DNA of 64,000 nt, taken from Nocardioides agariphilus (lineage in GTDB: Bacteria; Actinomycetota; Actinomycetes; Propionibacteriales; Nocardioidaceae). Location: assembly GCF_015352445.1 (NCBI RefSeq), contig NZ_JADKPO010000018.1:25203-89202 (forward strand). Reading direction: 5' to 3'. The notes under the pieces were generated by a model that ran no database searches, was not told where the DNA came from, and saw only the letters and a program-made list of their open reading frames with translations. Shown here piece by piece: positions 43,345-52,345 of this stretch. Within the stretch, counting starts at the first letter, position 1. Each line of letters begins with the position of its first letter. A program made the translations under genes and the position numbers.

Positions 43345-44139
43345 ATGGACCCGGTGGCCATCGTCGCGGACGTCACGGAGATGGAGACCCGGCCGCCCGC
43401 GCACCCCGCGAACGTCGAGGCGCTGGAGGCACGCGGCTTCCGCGTGCTCGGTCGCTTCGCCACGTTGTCCGGCCCGAGCCGCTACGACAACGCCTACAGC
43501 CGCCCCGAACGCGCCCGGCTCGAGGCGTGGCGCAACCGCCCGGCGGCGACCGTGCTCGTGGCGCCGGACGGTACGGCGTTCGCGGGCGTCGACACGTTCG
43601 GCGAAGCGCCCCTGCTGCGGCTGCGCACCGAGCTCGACGACGGCACCGTGGTCGAGACCATCGGCACCGAGCGGCGCGGTGCGCTCGTTCCCCGTCGCGG
43701 CGACCCGTTCGCTGGCTTCAGCGTCACGGCCACGCCCGACCACCCGGTCCGCTTGATCGAGGACCCCTCGCCCGATGCGGTCATCGCTGCCCACCACGAG
43801 CATGTCGCCGAAGTCGTGGGACGGCTGGACGCGCAGCCACTGCGGCATGCCGATCGCGACCACGCGCTGCGTCTGGCGACCAAGGCGGCCGACCAGATGA
43901 CCCGGATCCGCGACCGGACCGCTGCCCTCATCCGTCGGACGGTGCTGGTCGTGGTCATCCCGATCGGCCTGCTGTGGTTGTGGGTCGAGCTCTCGTCCGG
44001 GATGTCGGTCGGGTCCGCACTGTTGATGGACCTGCTGCTCATCCCCGTGGTCCTGCTTGTCGTGCTGCTGGTGCTCCTCGTCGTCGGTCGGTCGCCGCGG
44101 CGGCGGCCGCCGCTCAACCCGTCGACGGGGCGCCGGTAG
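43345..44139 (+). CDS. Protein with two C-terminal membrane helices, function unknown
   Basis: 264 aa. A soluble N-terminal domain (~1-190) contains the repeated pattern FAGVDTFGEAPLLRLRTELD and DAVIAAHHEHVAEVV; two C-terminal helices follow, TVLVVVIPIGLLWLWVEL and LLLIPVVLLVVLLVLLVVG, then a basic tail. I do not recognise the family. Its 3' end overlaps the convergent TetR gene by 26 bases. Confidence 0.75.
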   Translation: MDPVAIVADVTEMETRPPAHPANVEALEARGFRVLGRFATLSGPSRYDNAYSRPERARLEAWRNRPAATVLVAPDGTAFAGVDTFGEAPLLRLRTELDDGTVVETIGTERRGALVPRRGDPFAGFSVTATPDHPVRLIEDPSPDAVIAAHHEHVAEVVGRLDAQPLRHADRDHALRLATKAADQMTRIRDRTAALIRRTVLVVVIPIGLLWLWVELSSGMSVGSALLMDLLLIPVVLLVVLLVLLVVGRSPRRRPPLNPSTGRR

Positions 44140-44839
44140 TCGCGCCCGCGCGCCGGCGCTCGAGGCCGTCGAGCAGTACGTCGAGCCCGAACTCGAACTC
44201 CGTCTGGTCGTCGCACCAGCCGATGCTCGTCTCGCCGCCCTCGTGGACGATGTCGGCCATCATCGCCCCGAGGTGCGGGAAGGCCGCGGCCATCGCGGCC
44301 GTCTCTGCCTCGGACATGTCGGCGGCGTCACCACCGCCCTTGCCTGGATCGAAGAGCTCCTGGCTGAAGCCGAGCACCCGGGCACCGAGGGCATGCAGCG
44401 TGTGGTGCGCCAGGTCGTAGGAGAAGCCACCCGCGACGAGCGTGGCGAGCACGCCCTCGTAGTACGCGACCAGGGGCGGGCTCAGCTTGGTGCGGGTCTC
44501 GATCACGGCGGGCAGCCACTTGTGGCGCAGCATCACCGTGCGTGCGGTCAGGATGCGGGCCCGCAGCGCTGCGACCCAGTCGCGCTCAGCCTCGGGCCCC
44601 CCTCCGGGGCCGACCTCAGCGCCGAGCTCCATGACCGCGGCGTCGACCATCGCGTCGAGCAGTGCCTCCTTGTTGGCGACGTGGTGGTAGAGCGACATCG
44701 CCTCGACACCGAGCTCCTGGCCGAGCCGGCGCATCGAGAGCGCGCCCAGCCCCTCGTGGTCGGCCAGGCTCACCGCCGTCTCGAGGACGAGGTCTCTGCT
44801 CAGCGTCGGTCGGGAGGTCTTGCGGACGGTCTCGGTCAT
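44114..44839 (-). CDS. TetR-family regulator next to a dehydrogenase
   Basis: 241-aa TetR protein with HTH at residues ~12-57 (LSRDLVLETAVSLADHEGLG, then MRRLGQELGVEAMSLYHHVA) and a TetR_C_1-like ligand domain with HTLHALGARVLGFSQELF. It is divergent from the zinc-less alcohol dehydrogenase gene; three TTAC-N3-GTAA sites lie in the 75-base gap. It likely represses that gene and itself. The ligand is unknown. Confidence 0.9.
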   Translation of the reverse strand: MTETVRKTSRPTLSRDLVLETAVSLADHEGLGALSMRRLGQELGVEAMSLYHHVANKEALLDAMVDAAVMELGAEVGPGGGPEAERDWVAALRARILTARTVMLRHKWLPAVIETRTKLSPPLVAYYEGVLATLVAGGFSYDLAHHTLHALGARVLGFSQELFDPGKGGGDAADMSEAETAAMAAAFPHLGAMMADIVHEGGETSIGWCDDQTEFEFGLDVLLDGLERRRAGATTGAPSTG

Positions 44840-44867
44840 CTCGCGTCAAGACTAGACGCCGCCGCCC

Positions 44868-44904
44868 TTACCGCGTAAGTTTACGCCGTAAGTTTACAGC
44901 GTAA
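44868..44904. promoter_or_regulatory. Triple 13-base operator (TTAC-N3-GTAA)
   Basis: TTACCGCGTAA (44868-44878), TTACGCCGTAA (44881-44891) and TTACAGCGTAA (44894-44904) are spaced by GT. The last copy runs into the AAGGAG ribosome site of the dehydrogenase gene. It is probably the binding site of the adjacent TetR protein. Confidence 0.72.
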
Positions 44905-44914
44905 GGAGAACGCC

Positions 44915-45955
44915 ATGACCTCACCGACCACCCGCACCGACCCGCCGGTCACCGGCGGACCCGCCATCCCCGCGACCATGCGGGCCGCGACCCAGCACCG
45001 CTACGGCCGCCCCGAGGACGTCGTCGCCGTCGCGGAGGTCGCCGTACCCGAGCCCGGCCCCTCCGACGTACTCGTCCAGGTCAAGGCGGCCTCGGTCAAC
45101 GCTGCCGACTGGCACCTCACGACCGGTCTCCCGATGTTCGCCCGCGCCGCCCTCGGCCTGCGCCGCCCCAAGCGCACGCTGGTCGGCTCCGACATGGCAG
45201 GCATCGTCGTGGCGACCGGCACGGACGTGACTCGCTTCCAGCCCGGCGACGAGGTGTTCGGCCAGGTCGAGGGCGGCGCGTTCGCGGAGTACGTCGCCGC
45301 GCCGGCCGACTGGCTGGTCGCCAAGCCGAAGGGGTCGTCGTTCGAGGAGGCGGCCACCCTGGGCATCGCAGCGGTGACCGCGCTGCAGGGCCTTCGCGAC
45401 TGGGGCCGGCTCCAGGAGGGACAGCGGGTCCTCGTCAACGGCGCATCGGGCGGCGTCGGAACGTTCGCCGTCCAGATCGCCAAGGCTCTCGGCGCAGGGC
45501 ACGTCACCGCGGTCTGCAGCTCCGGCAACGTCGAGACGGCCGCCCGCATCGGCGCCGACTGCGTCGTCGACTACACGCGCGAGGACCACAGTCGCTCCGG
45601 CGAGCAGTACGACCTGGTCTTCGACAACGCGGGCGTCTGGCCGCTGCGGTCGTGCGGACGGATGCTCACCGACGGCGGGTCCTACGTGATGGTCACCTCG
45701 CCCAAGTCCCGCTGGCTGCACCCGCTCCCCCGGATGATCGCCAACCCGCTCTACTTCGCCTTCGCGCAGGGCCGGGGTCCGGGGTTCAAGGTCGCGACCC
45801 GCAACACCGCCGACCTCGAGCAGCTGCGCGAGCTCGTCGAGCAGGGTCTGGTCAAGCCGGTGCTGGAGCGCCGGTTCGCCCTCGAGGAGGCCGCCGAGGC
45901 GCTGCGGGTCCAAGGCGAGTTCCACGCGCGCGGCAAGTCGGTGATCCTGCCCTGA
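44915..45955 (+). CDS. NAD(P)-dependent alcohol dehydrogenase / quinone oxidoreductase (MDR family)
   Basis: 346-aa medium-chain dehydrogenase. Domain 1 has VLVQVKAASVNAADWHLTTG; the nucleotide site is LVNGASGGVGTFAVQIAKAL (~residues 171-190). The catalytic-zinc Cys is absent, which points to a quinone or enone reductase. AAGGAG lies 7 bases before ATG 44915 and overlaps the operator array, so the TetR protein would control it. The stop is 4 bases from a 61-base palindrome. Confidence 0.9.
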   Translation: MTSPTTRTDPPVTGGPAIPATMRAATQHRYGRPEDVVAVAEVAVPEPGPSDVLVQVKAASVNAADWHLTTGLPMFARAALGLRRPKRTLVGSDMAGIVVATGTDVTRFQPGDEVFGQVEGGAFAEYVAAPADWLVAKPKGSSFEEAATLGIAAVTALQGLRDWGRLQEGQRVLVNGASGGVGTFAVQIAKALGAGHVTAVCSSGNVETAARIGADCVVDYTREDHSRSGEQYDLVFDNAGVWPLRSCGRMLTDGGSYVMVTSPKSRWLHPLPRMIANPLYFAFAQGRGPGFKVATRNTADLEQLRELVEQGLVKPVLERRFALEEAAEALRVQGEFHARGKSVILP

Positions 45956-45959
45956 CCTC

Positions 45960-46020
45960 GCCGTCAGTGACGAACATGCTGTCTCACGTCGCTTGAGACA
46001 ACACGATCGTCACGGACGGC
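45960..46020. repeat. 61-base palindromic element, copy 2 (bidirectional terminator)
   Basis: Arms 45960-45986 and 45994-46020 with a 7-base loop; about 50 of 61 bases match copy 1 at 37290. It lies between convergent genes and supplies the stop codon (46010-46012) of the RNHCP gene at the same internal position as in copy 1. Confidence 0.8.
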
Positions 46021-46336
46021 GACCCTCACGCAGGGCCCGCTCGGCGGCGGTCCGCATCACCTCGTGGATGGCGTCGTTGTCGTCGCGCGCGTTGGCCTTG
46101 CACCGGCGTACGACGCCGCAGCGCTCGCAGCGGTGCACGATCACGTAGCTGCCCCGCACGACCTCGACGCCCACCGGCCGCATCACACCCGCGCAGTCCT
46201 CGGCACGGTCACCGGGGTCCACGTCGACGTGGCGGGAGCACAGGCAGTCCGAGCAGTGGTTGGTGTAGCCGTCACCGCGGTTGTGGGCACCGCAGACCAC
46301 GCAGTCGAAGTCCTCGACCTTCCGGGTGAACGCCAC
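46010..46336 (-). CDS. RNHCP-domain protein
   Basis: 108-aa zinc-ribbon-like protein of the RNHCP family. Cys pairs: FDCVVCG, NHCSDCLCSRHVD and HRCERCGVVRRC, with the family's DPGDRAEDCAGVM between. The conserved core is TNHCSDC in place of RNHCP. The function is unknown. The final Arg-Arg-Pro codons and stop belong to the palindromic element. Confidence 0.88.
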   Translation of the reverse strand: MAFTRKVEDFDCVVCGAHNRGDGYTNHCSDCLCSRHVDVDPGDRAEDCAGVMRPVGVEVVRGSYVIVHRCERCGVVRRCKANARDDNDAIHEVMRTAAERALREGRRP

Positions 46337-46460
46337 GGCCCCACGCTACGCAGCGTTCAGCGAGCCGTCGCGTGCTGGTCACGCGAAGACTCCAGCGATG
46401 TCGCGGCCCACGGCTTCGATCGAGAACGGCCCACCTCCACCCATCTCGAGGAGCACACCC

Positions 46461-47921
46461 ATGACCACACTCGCCCGCCGCAGCCTCCTGGCCGGAGGCA
46501 CCGCTGGTGTCGGCCTTGTCGTCGCCGGCGCCGTACCGTCCCTGGCCGAGGCAAGCCCCACCCAGCGACGCTCCCAGTTCCCCGCGCACAAGCCGTTCCC
46601 GCCGCTGATGGAGGACCCGGCCGGGATCCTCGCCCTGCCAGCCGGCTTCCGCTACACCGTGGTGACCCGCGCCGGTGAGACCCGGCTCATCGACGGGCAG
46701 GGCCCGACCCCGTCGAACCCCGACGGGACCGCGGTGTTCAAGGCACGCCGCAACCGGTTGCACCTGATCCAGAACCACGAGCTCGGCGCCGGCGCCGCGC
46801 TCGGGGTCCCGCACGTCGAGGGCACGGTCTACGACCCGGGCGCCGTCGACGCCGGCGGCTGCACGGTGATCGAGACCGACAACGCCGGCAACAACTACGG
46901 CGAGTGGGTCGGCATCTCCGGCACGGCCGTCAACTGCGCCGGGGGGCCCACGCCCTGGGGTACGTGGCTGACCTGCGAGGAGACCGACCTCAAGCAGGGC
47001 GCCGCGTGGAGCGGCAACGGCAGGAGTGGAACCTACGAGAAGGACCACGGCTACGTGTTCGAGGTCTTCGCTGACGGCCAGAGCAACCCCAAGCCCATCA
47101 AGGCGTTCGGGCGCTACGCACACGAGGCCCTGGCGATCGACAGTTCACCGAAAGAGGACCAGCAGCACGTCTACCTGTCCGAGGACGCCAGCACCCCCAA
47201 CGGCTTGTTCTACCGCTGGTCGGCCCCCGCCGGTGTGCGCCTGGGTCCAGGCCTGGCCGACCGGCTGGGCGACGAGGACGGCACCCTGGCGGCGATGGCG
47301 ATCCTGATGGACGACGGCTCGGTGCTGCCCGACGTCGCCTACCTGACCTCGGCCCAGCTCGGCCGCCCCTTCCCGGTGCGCTGGGTCGAGGTGCCCGAGC
47401 GCGACGGGCAGACCACTGCGGTGCGCAAGCAGTTCACCGACGAGGTCACCCGCGGCAAGAAGTTCGAGGGCGTCTGGGGCACCGACGCCGGGGTGTACGT
47501 CGTCAACAGCTTCGCCTTCAACACCTTCGACCTGCCGGCCGACGCCGTCAAGCACGACGGGATGGTGTGGTTCTACGACTACGAGGCCGAGACGATCACG
47601 CTGGTCACCTACTTCCCGCACCAGCAGACCGCTGCCGACGGCACCAAGGCGAAGTACGACGACCTCACCTTCGACGGTCCCGACAACGTCACCGTCACCC
47701 CGTGGGGAACGCTGGTGCTGGCCGAGGACGGAGCGGGTGCCTCGCATGTGCTCAGCAGCGTGCCCGGCGGCCCGTCGTACGCGATCGCCCGCAACCAGCT
47801 CAACGACTCGGAGTTCACCGGCCCGACGTTCTCCGAGGACGGCCGCACGCTGTTCGTCAACATCCAGACGCCGGGCATCACGCTGGCGATCACCGGACCA
47901 TGGGAGAGCTACCTGGGCTGA
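46461..47921 (+). CDS. Tat-exported PhoX-like protein (DUF839)
   Basis: 486-aa beta-propeller of the PhoX alkaline phosphatase family. The Tat signal is LARRSLLAGGTAGVGLVVAG (residues ~4-23). Metal-site segments LIQNHELG, GGPTPWGTWLTCEETD and YAHEALAID match the family; YLSEDASTPNGLFYRW follows. Related proteins release phosphate from organic phosphomonoesters with calcium and iron, but many DUF839 members are uncharacterised. ATG 46461 is set by the signal. No phosphate-regulon site was seen. Confidence 0.87.
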   Translation: MTTLARRSLLAGGTAGVGLVVAGAVPSLAEASPTQRRSQFPAHKPFPPLMEDPAGILALPAGFRYTVVTRAGETRLIDGQGPTPSNPDGTAVFKARRNRLHLIQNHELGAGAALGVPHVEGTVYDPGAVDAGGCTVIETDNAGNNYGEWVGISGTAVNCAGGPTPWGTWLTCEETDLKQGAAWSGNGRSGTYEKDHGYVFEVFADGQSNPKPIKAFGRYAHEALAIDSSPKEDQQHVYLSEDASTPNGLFYRWSAPAGVRLGPGLADRLGDEDGTLAAMAILMDDGSVLPDVAYLTSAQLGRPFPVRWVEVPERDGQTTAVRKQFTDEVTRGKKFEGVWGTDAGVYVVNSFAFNTFDLPADAVKHDGMVWFYDYEAETITLVTYFPHQQTAADGTKAKYDDLTFDGPDNVTVTPWGTLVLAEDGAGASHVLSSVPGGPSYAIARNQLNDSEFTGPTFSEDGRTLFVNIQTPGITLAITGPWESYLG

Positions 47922-48197
47922 GTCCAGGTGGAGGGTGCCGGGCCCGTCCACGACACTACGCAGCCCTCAGGTGAGATGGGCGGACCCGGCACACACGACT
48001 CGGCGAGCACGGGGGAACCCGTCGAGCGGCTCGATGAGCACGGGGGAAGCCCATCGAGTTGGCCGGAACCATACGACGTCATCGCGACGGGCCAACACCC
48101 CCCGATGGGCGGGCGAGGAGCGCACATCCCCCCGGGCGGTTCGACCCACCCCCGAGGGGCGGGCGCATAGTTCCGGCCGTTGGGGGAACTGGACGGG
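47922..48197. other. Gene-free leader with two pairs of direct repeats
   Basis: No convincing gene is seen. GAGCACGGGGGAA occurs at 48005-48017 and 48036-48048, and CCCCCGATGGGCGGGCG at 48099-48115 with a one-base variant at 48149-48165. The second pair ends 32 bases before the histidine kinase start. This may be a structured leader or regulator sites; no known riboswitch was recognised. Confidence 0.4.
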
Positions 48198-50135
48198 GTG
48201 ACGTCGACGGCGGGACCGGGAAGCACGATCGTGCTCGTCGACGACTCCAGCGAGCTGCGCGCGCTCGTACGCCGGCGCCTCGAGCGGACCGGTCAGTTCG
48301 TCGTCGTCGGGGAAGGGGCCGACGGTGACGAGGCCATCAGCCTGGCGATCCGCCTCGAGCCCGACCTGATCCTGCTGGACACCTCGATGCCCACCTGCGA
48401 CGGGCTCCAAGCCCTGCCCGCCATCTTGGCGGTCTGCCCGGAGACCCGGGTGGTCATGTTCACCGGCTTCGAGGAGCGCGGGCTCGCGGACCGGGCCCGA
48501 GAGCTGGGCGCCGCGGACTTCATGGAGAAGTCGATGCCGCTCTCCGAGCTGCCCGATCGTCTGCTCCGGGTCCTGCGCCGGCCGACGGCGGCCGGGCCGG
48601 TGGGGCAGCAGGACCGCGACCGGCTGCACGTCGTACGCGCTCCTCCGGAGAACGCCGAGCTCGTCGGTGACCAGTCACTGGTCGACGAGCACGTCGCGCA
48701 GTTCCAGGACCTGTTCGAGCAGGCCGCGATCGGGATGGCCACGTTGACCGTCACCGGAAGCATCGTGCGCGCCAACCCTGCCCTAGCCGCGCTCATGTCA
48801 TGTCGGCCGTTCGACCTGGTCGGGGTCGACTACGGCCGACTCACCGGAGGCCTCGGCGCCGACCTCGACCAGGCGCTGGCCGACATCGCCGCGGAGGGGC
48901 GCGACCTCGCGCTCCTCGAGCACCCCTTGCCCGGAGCAGAGGAGCTCGCCAGGACCGCCCGGCTCACCTTGGCCCCGATCCGCGACTCGCAGGGCCGGGT
49001 TCTCTACGTCTTCGCCCAGGTACAGGACATCACCGAGCTGCGGGCCGCCGAGAGCCACCTGCGGGCCAGCGAGGAGCACTTCCGCCTCCTGGTCGCCGCG
49101 GTCAGCGAGTACGCCATCTACATGCTCGACGTCGACGGCAACGTGGCCAGCTGGAACGTCGGCGCCCAACGGATCAAGGGGTACGACGCCGACGAGATCA
49201 TCGGCAGCCACTTCCGGGTGTTCTACCCGCCCGACGAGCAGCAGGCAGGTCATCCGAACAGCAACCTGGCCCTGGCGCTGCGCGACGGCGCTTACGCGGA
49301 GGAGGGCTGGCGGGTCCGCAAGGACGGCAGCCGGTTCTGGGCGAGTGTCGTGATCAGTCCTGTCTACGACGACGCGGGCGTCCACATCGGGTTTGCCAAG
49401 GTGACCCACGACCAGACGAGCCAACGGCTGCACGAGCAGGACCGGCAGCTCGCCGCCGACCAGCAGACCCATCTGCTCGCCGTGGCGGCTCACGAGCTGC
49501 GCACGCCGACGGCCGTGATCGAAGGCTCAGCGCGCGCCCTGCAGGACGCCCTGCAGGACGCCGAGCAGGACGCCGAGCAGGACACCGTCGGCCGGGCAGG
49601 TCTCCTCTCCAGCATCAGGGGCTCCGCCGACCGCCTGCGCAGGCTCGCCGCCGACCTCGCGACCGCGTCCCAGGTCGAGGGTGGGACGTTGCGTCACGAG
49701 CCGCAGGAGGTGCTGGTGGCCGACCTGCTTCGGCGAGCCGGGGTCCGCGCCGGCCTGGCCGGTATCGAGGTCGTGCTCAGCCCACCCGAACCTCCCGTGG
49801 CGATCGTGAGAGCCGACCCCGTCCGGTTCGCGCAGGCTCTCGACAACCTGATCGACAACGGGGGACGGCATGGTCGGCCGCCGGTCTCCATCTGGTGCGA
49901 GGTGGAGGAGGAGGCGGTCCTCATCCGTGTCGACGACGCCGGCGGTGGAGTGGATGCCGAGCTGGTCCCGCGGCTGTTCACGCGCTTCATCCTGGGTGGA
50001 CCGCGCCGCGGCACCGGCCTCGGTCTCTTCCTCGTACGCGAGATCGTCCAGGCCCACGGCGGCGAGGTCGCCTACCGATCGCAAGACGGCGACGGGCCGC
50101 GCGGGTTCGAGATCCGGCTCCCGACCGTGGGTTGA
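48198..50135 (+). CDS. Hybrid histidine kinase: REC-PAS-PAS-HisKA-HATPase
   Basis: 645 aa. A receiver domain comes first (IVLVDDSSELRALV, phospho-Asp in LILLDTSMP, Lys in EKSM; residues ~10-130), then two PAS domains (~165-290 and ~295-420, the second with SWNVGAQRIKGYDADEIIG), a dimerisation/phospho-acceptor helix (LLAVAAHELRTPTAV) and an HATPase domain (DNLIDNGGRHG, DDAGGGVD, GTGLGLFLVREIV). There are no membrane helices, so it senses a cytoplasmic signal. A repeat, ALQDALQDAEQDAEQD, lies just after the acceptor His. GTG 48198 is preferred over TTG 48180. The REC domain at the N terminus is unusual; its partner is unknown. Confidence 0.87.
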   Translation: MTSTAGPGSTIVLVDDSSELRALVRRRLERTGQFVVVGEGADGDEAISLAIRLEPDLILLDTSMPTCDGLQALPAILAVCPETRVVMFTGFEERGLADRARELGAADFMEKSMPLSELPDRLLRVLRRPTAAGPVGQQDRDRLHVVRAPPENAELVGDQSLVDEHVAQFQDLFEQAAIGMATLTVTGSIVRANPALAALMSCRPFDLVGVDYGRLTGGLGADLDQALADIAAEGRDLALLEHPLPGAEELARTARLTLAPIRDSQGRVLYVFAQVQDITELRAAESHLRASEEHFRLLVAAVSEYAIYMLDVDGNVASWNVGAQRIKGYDADEIIGSHFRVFYPPDEQQAGHPNSNLALALRDGAYAEEGWRVRKDGSRFWASVVISPVYDDAGVHIGFAKVTHDQTSQRLHEQDRQLAADQQTHLLAVAAHELRTPTAVIEGSARALQDALQDAEQDAEQDTVGRAGLLSSIRGSADRLRRLAADLATASQVEGGTLRHEPQEVLVADLLRRAGVRAGLAGIEVVLSPPEPPVAIVRADPVRFAQALDNLIDNGGRHGRPPVSIWCEVEEEAVLIRVDDAGGGVDAELVPRLFTRFILGGPRRGTGLGLFLVREIVQAHGGEVAYRSQDGDGPRGFEIRLPTVG

Positions 50136-50183
50136 GATCAACCCGCGTGCGTGGCGTCGTGGCGCACAAGTACGGTTCCGGAC

Positions 50184-51962
50184 ATGAATCGGGGCAAGAT
50201 CCTGCGCCTGTCCAGCCTCTTCGTCCGCACCTTGCGAGAGGATCCGGCAGACGCCGAGGTGCCGAGCCACAGGCTGCTCGTGCGCGCCGGCTACATCCGC
50301 CGCAACGCCCCCGGCATCTACACATGGCTGCCTCTCGGGCTGCGCGTCCTGCGCAAGATCGAGAACATCGTCCGGGACGAGATGGACGCCATCGGTGCCC
50401 AGGAGCTGCTGTTCCCCGCGCTGCTGCCCCGCGACCCCTACGAGGCCACCAACCGCTGGACGGAGTACGGCGACGGCATCTTCCGGCTCCAGGACCGCAA
50501 GGGCGCCGACTACCTGCTCGGGCCCACCCACGAGGAGATGTTCACTCTCGTCGTCAAGGACCTCTACTCGTCCTACAAGGACCTGCCGCTGTGGATCTAC
50601 CAGATCCAGAACAAGTACCGCGACGAGGCGCGGCCCCGCGCCGGCATCCTGCGCGGGCGCGAGTTCGTGATGAAGGACAGCTACTCCTTCGACATCGACG
50701 ACGCGGGGCTCGACCGCAGCTACCAGGCCCACCGCGACGCCTACACCCGGATCTTCGATCGGCTGGGGTTCGACTACGTCATCGTCAAGGCCGAGGCCGG
50801 GGCGATGGGCGGCTCGAAGTCCGAGGAGTTCCTGGCCAAGGCCGACGTCGGTGAGGACACCTACGTGCGCTGCAACACGTGCGACTACGCCGCCAACGTC
50901 GAGGCCGTCGACTCGCTGGCACCCTCACCCATCGCCTACGACGACGCGCCGGCCGCCCACGCCGAGCTGACGCCCGACACGCCGACCATCGAGACGCTGG
51001 TCGACCACCTCAACGAGCGCTACCCGCGCGACGACCGTCCCTGGCACGCCGGCGACACCTTGAAGAACGTGGTCTTCTCGGTGCGCCACCCCGACGGCAC
51101 GACCGAGGCCCTGGCCATCGGCCTGCCCGGCGACCGCGAGGTCGACGCCAAGCGGCTGGAGTCCAAGCTCGGTGAGGGCGTGACGTTCGAGCCCTTCGGC
51201 GAGGACGACTTCGCCGCGCGCCCGAGCCTGGTCAAGGGCTACATCGGTCCCGGGTCCCTCGGGGAGGAGAAGCCCGCGGGCGTGCGGCTGCTGCTCGACC
51301 CGCGAGTCGTCGAGGGCACGCGCTGGGTGACCGGAGCCGATGTCGCCGGCAGCCACGTGCTCGACCTGGTGGCCGGCCGCGACTTCCACGGCGACGGGTT
51401 CATCGACGTCGCCGACGTGCGCGACGGTGACCCCTGCCCCAACGGTGACGGAGGCATGCTGGAGTCGGCGCGCGGCATCGAGATGGGACACGTCTTCCAG
51501 CTGGGCCGCAAGTACGCCGAGGCGCTCGGCCTCCAGGTCCTCGACGAGAACGGCAAGCTGGTCACGGTCACCATGGGCTCCTACGGCATCGGGCCCTCAC
51601 GCGCCGTGGCCGCGATCGCGGAGAACACCCTCGACGAGCTCGGGCTGTGCTGGCCCCGTGAGGTGGCACCCGCCGACATCCACATCGTGGCCACCGGCAA
51701 GGACGAGGCGGTGTTCGCCGCCGCGGAGCAGCTGTCGCAGGAGCTGTCGGCTCGCGGTCTGACGGTGATGTACGACGACCGCAAGGCCAGCCCCGGCGTG
51801 AAGTTCAAGGACGCCGAGCTGATCGGGGTGCCCACGATCGTCACGGTCGGGCGCGGCCTCGCCGATGGTGTCGTGGAGGTCAAGGACCGGGCGAGCGGCG
51901 AGCGTACGGACGTGCCGGTCGGCGAGGCGGCCGAGCACCTTGTGGGGCTCGTCACCGGCTGA
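50184..51962 (+). CDS. proS: Prolyl-tRNA synthetase
   Basis: 592-aa class II synthetase of the bacterial type with the editing (INS) insertion. Motif 1 ([20 protein letters not shown]), motif 2 ([20 protein letters not shown]) and motif 3 ([17 protein letters not shown]) are clear; the anticodon-binding domain is at ~490-592. It charges tRNA-Pro in the cytoplasm. ATG 50184 begins [14 protein letters not shown], the normal family start. Confidence 0.97.
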   Translation: MNRGKILRLSSLFVRTLREDPADAEVPSHRLLVRAGYIRRNAPGIYTWLPLGLRVLRKIENIVRDEMDAIGAQELLFPALLPRDPYEATNRWTEYGDGIFRLQDRKGADYLLGPTHEEMFTLVVKDLYSSYKDLPLWIYQIQNKYRDEARPRAGILRGREFVMKDSYSFDIDDAGLDRSYQAHRDAYTRIFDRLGFDYVIVKAEAGAMGGSKSEEFLAKADVGEDTYVRCNTCDYAANVEAVDSLAPSPIAYDDAPAAHAELTPDTPTIETLVDHLNERYPRDDRPWHAGDTLKNVVFSVRHPDGTTEALAIGLPGDREVDAKRLESKLGEGVTFEPFGEDDFAARPSLVKGYIGPGSLGEEKPAGVRLLLDPRVVEGTRWVTGADVAGSHVLDLVAGRDFHGDGFIDVADVRDGDPCPNGDGGMLESARGIEMGHVFQLGRKYAEALGLQVLDENGKLVTVTMGSYGIGPSRAVAAIAENTLDELGLCWPREVAPADIHIVATGKDEAVFAAAEQLSQELSARGLTVMYDDRKASPGVKFKDAELIGVPTIVTVGRGLADGVVEVKDRASGERTDVPVGEAAEHLVGLVTG

Positions 51963-52072
51963 CGACCCCGTTCCTCACCCAGGAAGGTGGTCCGCGGGCC
52001 CGCGGGCGCAACTAGCGTGACAGGTCGGCCCGGCTGTGGGTCGACCACTTGCGGGGCGTGAAGGAGTACGAC

Positions 52073-52330
52073 ATGGGATACGGACTTGGGGTCTTCCTGC
52101 TTGCCGTCGGCCTGATCTTGGCCCTGGCGGTCAGGGACTCGATCAACGGCGTCGACCTGGTCATGGCCGGCTGGATCCTGGCGGGCGTAGGCGCCCTGGC
52201 CATCGTGTTGACCGCTGCTACGGCCAACCGGGGCCGAGGCACGCACACCGTGGCGAGCACGACCCACGCCGACGGCTCGCAGACCAGCACCGAGCGTCGT
52301 CAGGAGACCGACCCGCCGGCAGCCGTCTGA
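52073..52330 (+). CDS. DUF6458-type small two-helix membrane protein
   Basis: 85 aa with the family start MGYGLGVFLLAVGLILALAV, then INGVDLVMAGWILAGVGALA and a polar tail. AAGGAG lies 7 bases before ATG 52073, which decides this start over ATG 52049. It is common in actinobacteria; the function is unknown. Confidence 0.85.
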   Translation: MGYGLGVFLLAVGLILALAVRDSINGVDLVMAGWILAGVGALAIVLTAATANRGRGTHTVASTTHADGSQTSTERRQETDPPAAV

Positions 52331-52345
52331 CGGTCTGTCCGCGAC

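Noticed and set aside
47928-48170. 80-codon frame in the leader of the kinase gene
   Set aside because: Low-complexity Pro/Gly/His-rich product overlapping two pairs of direct repeats, with no ribosome site; treated as non-coding.
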